Part shown: in pieces, positions 1 through 5,192 of the stretch
How the letters are laid out: the number at the start of each line of letters is the position of its first letter
Numbering within the stretch: the first letter of the stretch is position 1
Source of the DNA: Symbiodinium natans
Lineage: Eukaryota; Sar; Dinophyceae; Suessiales; Symbiodiniaceae
DNA length: 12,646 nucleotides
Direction: 5' to 3'
Assembly: GCA_905221605.1 (NCBI GenBank)
Contig: CAJNDS010000445.1
Span: forward strand, 126,001 to 138,646
Program-made: the position numbers and the translations under genes
Notes under the pieces: generated by a model
The model's input: the letters and a program-made list of their open reading frames with translations, nothing else
What the model was told of the DNA's origin: nothing
Database searches by the model: none

Positions 1-411
1 CGCTACTCTGCGAAAATCCGAAAGCCTCAGCATCGTTCTAGAGGGTTTTCGGAAGAATATGTCTCAGTAGAAAATGAGAACCCCTCGACTTTCCATGTCG
101 AGCCAAGGATGTGACTTCCTCCAAAGCGACAGAGGCGCCACATGCGCCGAGTTGACCCTCAGTCCTTGCTTGCGCATGTCGGCGTTACACTCGGCGTGCT
201 GGCTGTCAGGGGGTGAAGCCCAAGAGCAAGGACATGTGGGGTCAGAGGGGGCATACAGTCATGACTGCAGCTTTTGTGTGTTGCTGTACCGTAGTGGGGG
301 TCGTAGAGTGGCTTTCTGGCCCGTTCCACCTCGTCATTGTCTGTTTGTTTGGGTTGACATGTGCTGATGGCAAGCCCGTAAAGCCGACTGAAGACCCCCA
401 AAAAGATAGCT
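1..411. other. Left edge, no supported gene
   Basis: Several overlapping frames of 93-97 codons exist on both strands, but none shows a recognisable domain or splice-phase pattern. Confidence 0.4.
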
Positions 412-549
412 ATGCAACAACAACGCCGATTCGCCTTTCTTCTTCTCATCTCTGCCTTCCTTGTCTGTTTCTTGGCTGCGTGGGCAGCGTTTGAGCATCA
501 TGCCATCAGGATGCCAAGATCCAGCATGCAATTAGTGCAAAGACCATGA
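412..549 (+). CDS. Short open frame with a signal-anchor N-terminus, possible first exon
   Basis: A 45-codon frame from ATG. It reads MQQQRRFAFLLLISAFLVCF followed by LAAWAAFEHHA: a short N-terminus, two Arg, then about 20 hydrophobic residues. This is the layout of a signal peptide or type II signal anchor. The frame runs to TGA at 547, but GC and GT candidate donors occur after the helix (for example GC at 511), so it could be the first exon of a secretory-pathway protein. It may be unrelated to the channel, whose S1 begins 0.55 kb downstream. I do not recognise the family, and a chance hydrophobic frame cannot be excluded. Confidence 0.35.
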   Translation: MQQQRRFAFLLLISAFLVCFLAAWAAFEHHAIRMPRSSMQLVQRP

Positions 550-601
550 ATACCATGAGCCGCCTGGCTATAGCCTCACGTTACAGAGTTGCGATTTAGG
601 T

Positions 602-780
602 TTAGGGCCCACGGTTGGGGGTTGGTGGTTTTAGGGCCCACGGTTCGGGGTTGGGGTTTTACGATTTCGTGGTTGAGGGTTTTTAGGTTTGTTCTTAGGG
701 TTTTCAAGGTTTGTTTGGGCTTTCCTAGGTTGTCAAAGGGTTTGTTTGGGATTTTAGGGTTTGGGATCTTCCGGTGTTAG
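602..780. repeat. Degenerate G/T-rich telomere-like block with a 29-bp tandem pair
   Basis: Strongly strand-biased G/T sequence built on variants of TTTAGGG and GGGTTT. Within it a unit starting TTAGGGCCCACGGTT occurs at 602 and again at 631 (period 29). No gene is seen here; the open frame through it is a by-product of low complexity. Confidence 0.7.
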
Positions 781-781
781 C

Positions 782-832
782 CGGGGGGGGGGTGGCGGGG
801 AGGGTGGGGCGGGGGGGGGGGGGGGGGGGGGG
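782..832. repeat. Poly-G tract
   Basis: Runs of G interrupted by a few T, C and A, ending in a near-pure run of about 20 G. Lengths of such runs are often unreliable in assemblies. Confidence 0.8.
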
Positions 833-854
833 TAGCAATTTAGGGGGGATCAGC

Positions 855-917
855 TGTGCTTGGCCAAGATGACTCCGAACCGTCTTCATGGAACGTTATG
901 GGAGACGACCAAGAGGA
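855..917 (+). CDS. Weak candidate exon upstream of S1
   Basis: A frame reading VLGQDDSEPSSWNVMGDDQE resembles an acidic cytoplasmic N-terminal linker. It lies upstream of S1, but no phase-proven splice to the S1 exon was found and there is no homology support. Confidence 0.2.
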
Positions 918-1105
918 TCCGGCGCCTTGATGTATCAGTCGATTTTTCTTTCTCTTGCGGTATCGATGTCAGCATCCTGATGTTTGTAAAGCTTGCTCGC
1001 GCGCACGTCTCGAAGGTTTCACGCGTGATTCTGTTGGACGTTATCCCCGTGCCTCGGCGTCTCATGCCTGCAGGAACGCTTGCATGCTATCTGCGACGAT
1101 CTCAG

Positions 1106-1177
1106 GCATTGATCATCATCATCAATGGCGTCGTGGTTGGCCTCAGTGCAGACATCTGCCCAGAGCACACTGCCTGG
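1106..1177 (+). CDS. Channel exon: S1 helix
   Basis: Encodes ALIIIINGVVVGLSAD followed by ICPEHTAW, a hydrophobic helix with a short extracellular loop, as expected for S1. The acceptor is ctcag at 1105; an alternative acceptor at 1073 would add CYLRRSQ in the same frame. The donor is GC at 1178 in phase 0, joining directly to the S2 exon, which also starts in phase 0. The following frame reaches a stop 12 nt beyond the donor. Confidence 0.8.
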
Positions 1178-4100
1178 GCCTTACACCCTTAACGCTATAC
1201 GTAGTCTGTCAAGGATGGCAAGTGCCGGAGAAGATTAGGCTCCGCTAAACTCTAAACCCTAAACCCTAAACCCTAAACCCACTTTCTGAGGTCTGGGTGG
1301 CCCTGGAGTTGTTCTTTACGACTTTCTTCACGCTGGAAGTGATGGTGAAGATGACGCCTGACAGCAGCAGGTGTGCTTTAGGGTTTAGGAGTTTCGAGGT
1401 TCGAGAATTCTGCCGCTTTCCCTTTGCTGCGGAACTCAGGAGGCTCTTCACGCTCAGGGGCTTCTTCTTTGGAGCCGACTGGTACTGGTCCTGGTTCGAT
1501 TGCTTCTGCGTTGCCTTGGCATACCTGGAACTGAGTGCCTAGGCGGAAGCTGGGTATCCTCTAAGCCTCTAAGCACTCTATGAACACCTTCTTAGAAGAG
1601 TTCGCGATCAAAGCGTTGGTCACTGCCCCCCCCCCCCTCCTCCCGGGTTTAGGCTTGTCCCGACAGGCATGAGCCTACCCGAAACCGGTCTCGGTACGTT
1701 GGGCTGCCCGCCTGTAGATCCGACGGACGGTGGGTCACTGGGATTTTTGAGCCTTGGATTGACCAGACCAACAGAAGTCATGCATGGCAGCTCTGAGAGC
1801 CACAACTATCCGGCCTAAACGCACAAGCAACACGCTGCCCTAGGAAAACACTCAAATTGGCCCGCCTCGGCCGCATCGCCGCTCAAGCCGCAAGACATGG
1901 GTCCTCTTAGGGTTTCGTAAGTTTGGGTAAGTATGGGAAGTTTCCTGAATGGTGTAAGCTTGCTGTTGGTTCAGTAGGGAATGAAGGAATATAGTATTTC
2001 TGGAGAATATGATGATGCTGCATTCCTTCCTTCCCTACTGGTAACAACATGTAGGCAAAGCCACCTTCCGCTTGCGCAATATGGAAAAACCCTGGTTGCG
2101 GCATGTGCTGATCAGGTCCGCCTGTTGAAGTTCAAGATCTTCGTAGAACTGAAGATGATGCTGCCTGCCATGACAGTAGCACTGTGCATGGTTGCCATGG
2201 CAGCGTGCACGATGTGCTTAGCCATACTTGTTGCATCTGGTTGCTGGGTAACATGTGGGCGGAGCCTAGATGCCTTTAGCTTGCATCTAAGGATCCAAGG
2301 TGTGTTCACAGGACATCCCGGGTTCTCATAGACAGCAGGATCCTGCATTCTCACGGCCGCGCAGAAGTGTTGCATGACGTGGTGTGCCTGTGGTGGCTAG
2401 GACTCCGCGTGCTGCTGTGGGCGATTGTTCTTCTTTCACTTTGTCGCTTGGCTTTTCTTGGCACGAGTCTGCTTGAACTTGATGAAGCAAAGTAAGTCAG
2501 TCACAACGACAATGTGAAACTTCAACAGCCTTTCCAAGTTTGTCATCTTTGCTGGCATGGCTCAGGCATCTACCTCCTTGGAGTGACCTGCAGAACGCTT
2601 TATTCATATCGCGCCGCTGTGGCTGCGTCGGGTGGGTGAAATTTTGACTATGAGTCTGTTCTCTGCCTCATAGAGTTGGGATAGCTCTCTCGGACTCCGT
2701 ATATCTACGGTGCGGCCGACATTGACATCCTAACAGCCACCATGAATGCCTGGAGAGAGGCTCAGCTAAGGAAGAGTTCGAATCAGTGCCGCAGCCTTAC
2801 CTGTGCGCGTTTGCATGGGCAGCGTAGACGTGTCAGTCGAAGCTAGCGTTTGCCAGACCATTCTGGCTCTGTTTGCCAAACGGAGAAGTCTCAGGCCGAA
2901 TGCAATGTTTACAGTTTTCCGATGCTTCACTGATGGCTGCGCATCATACGACGGCAGACCTCTTCAGGAGATTATCCGACTCTTGGCAGAAGTCTTAAGT
3001 CGAATTTACTCGCACATCGCGTGCGCCACTCGCTGAATAGAAGCAAAGCGTCCTAGAGGATGCAAGGCTGCAAAACGCACGACCATATGCTGGCCAGTTC
3101 GGTCATCCGCCATCCGTCGCCATCAAGTAGAGTTCTTCTCAAGGATGACAGCACATGGCTACAGGAGGTTCTTTCAAGGCTCTACCTGTCCCCGACGCAA
3201 AGTATTCTACAAACAGGTCTTACTTTGCAGGACGTGGCAGCCAGTGCCCAGAATGAAGCAATGTGGTTTCCTGAGGACACCGTGAGGGGAGCACAGGTGG
3301 AATTTGGATGATTGGCTACACCCTAGTGCTGCTCACTTGCAGTACAATCGTTCTCATGTGGTAATTCTGGCAACTCTGCACCCAGTCGCAGTCACACTGC
3401 AGCAGAAAAAGAACCCTAAACCCTAAACCCTGTTCGAACAGGTTTCTGTTCATCACCATCGGCATCTTCAACTTGCGACGCGCTCAGTGGGAGATGTTCC
3501 CTAAGCCAAACCAAAAAAACTCAGCCAGCGCAACCGATTCGATCTGCAAGTCTTCTCCACCGAGCATCTCATTCTTGAGGATCATGGCGGTGTTTATTGA
3601 CAATGTCAACGATGGAAGTGTGACTCTTCTTCGCTTCAGACATGACTGTGGGCATTTGGCAAGGTCTTCGCCCTGCTTTGCGGCCTTGCCATCCCAGAAC
3701 CCCCTAAACCCTAAACCCTGAACCCTAAACCCTAAACCCTAAATCCTACATCCTGAACCTTTCTTTGGAACGGCAGTCTGCCGGTTCTCTAGCGACCTGC
3801 CACGGTTCTGTGGTGCTTACATGTCCTATGACTACTAGTTGCTTGAGAACCCCCCCCCCCCCAAAAAAAAAACAGTTTAAAAAAGCAGCTAATATTCCCT
3901 TTATTGCACTTGTTAGGAAGAATATGTTTTTCTTTTTTTGGGGCGGGTCTTAAGCAAACAGTAGATTCGTGTATGTCTGAGGTCAAGAAGAAGCAGTTTA
4001 ACCTCGGCCTGTCAGCCGACAAGACAGAGCTCCAGCTTGCTGAGACGGTGCAGAGTATGTGCATGAAGTCGGGAGTCATCAAAAGCCTCCCTGAGGACAG

Positions 4101-5160
4101 CGCGTAGCCCTCATACACATACTTGTTGTAGTCGATGCCATCACAAGGGGAAGTGGGCTCAAGCAGGAAGCAGCAAGAATCTGCGTATTCGCCGCTGTTT
4201 TAGCATTGCTTCGTTTGGAAGTTGATTCTGGTGACCTGAAACTTCCCTGCAGGATGATTCGGATGATGAAGACAACGTGCTGGCTCGGAAGAGCACAGAC
4301 GGATTGCGACACAAGCATGATTATCGTACTGTGTCACTCTGCGAGATGTACTTAATCATTCAGCGTGCCTGGGCTGAATGTGCACCCAGGCAAGAATACG
4401 AAGGCCGGACGAATCGGACGCTTGGCCGATATGGGAGTTCCCCAAAATTAGCATCCCCCAATCAAGCAGAACCCCTTTAGCAGGAGCCCCTAAACCCTAA
4501 ACAACCCTAGTTGTCTCTTTGTCAGGATCAAGCGGCTGATGAAGCGCAGCTTGGCTCACTACTTTGGCTTCCTAACTGACGACAGTACATATTATAGTTA
4601 TTGTATTCATGCATTATTGGTATAGTATCCTACTGTTGATATATTGTATTATTACATAAGCATACAGACTTGTTGTCGTACTGTTATATTGTCTTGATTG
4701 TTAGTACTTGTTATATTGTTGGTGCATTATATGTGATATGCTTCTTCCCCACATCGCTATGTGTGATTCTTGTTTTTCTTGGCTCCTGCCCCGCTGCTGC
4801 CCGCATCCATGCACATTTACACACACACACCCTCAGAGACTGACCAAACATGCAAATCTCATACGTTCATACGCTTACATACACTTACACGCTCTGAAAC
4901 ACTCTGAAACCTCGCCGCGGGCCGAGGCATCGGCTCCGCTAGGGGCGCTGATTGTTGCTGGGGGTCGGGTCCGCGTGCGGGGGTCACCACGCTCTGAAAC
5001 CTGAGGGGAGCTAGTGGTCGGGTTGTGCGCAGGGTCACCGCGCTCTAGAACCTCGCTGTGGGTGAGGCTTTCGGGAGGGGGGCTGCTGGTTGGGTTGTGC
5101 TCTGAAACCTCGTGGGGCCGAGCTGTTGGTGTTTTGATGGGCGGCTGGTGATGGGGTGTT

Positions 5161-5192
<32 letters not shown>

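Noticed and set aside
602-780. A true chromosome end
   Set aside because: The repeats are degenerate, embedded and followed by gene sequence, so they are interstitial.
2163-2331. Open frame continuing past ELKMM giving a second hydrophobic stretch
   Set aside because: It would insert an extra helix between the S4-S5 linker and S5. Splicing to the 2292 microexon restores the family spacing exactly.
2775-2790. GTTCGAATC as a tRNA T-loop
   Set aside because: No matching acceptor, D or anticodon stems nearby, and the bases are explained by the EEFES channel exon.
2986-3180. Possible exon duplication, because LAEVLSRIY and LQEVLSRLY are read near 2983-3011 and 3157-3188
   Set aside because: The nucleotide match is weak and short. 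No phase-consistent use of the second copy was found.
3060-3311. 83-codon + frame as a separate gene or exon
   Set aside because: Its end overlaps the S6 exon in another frame and it has no recognisable motif, so it is most likely intron.
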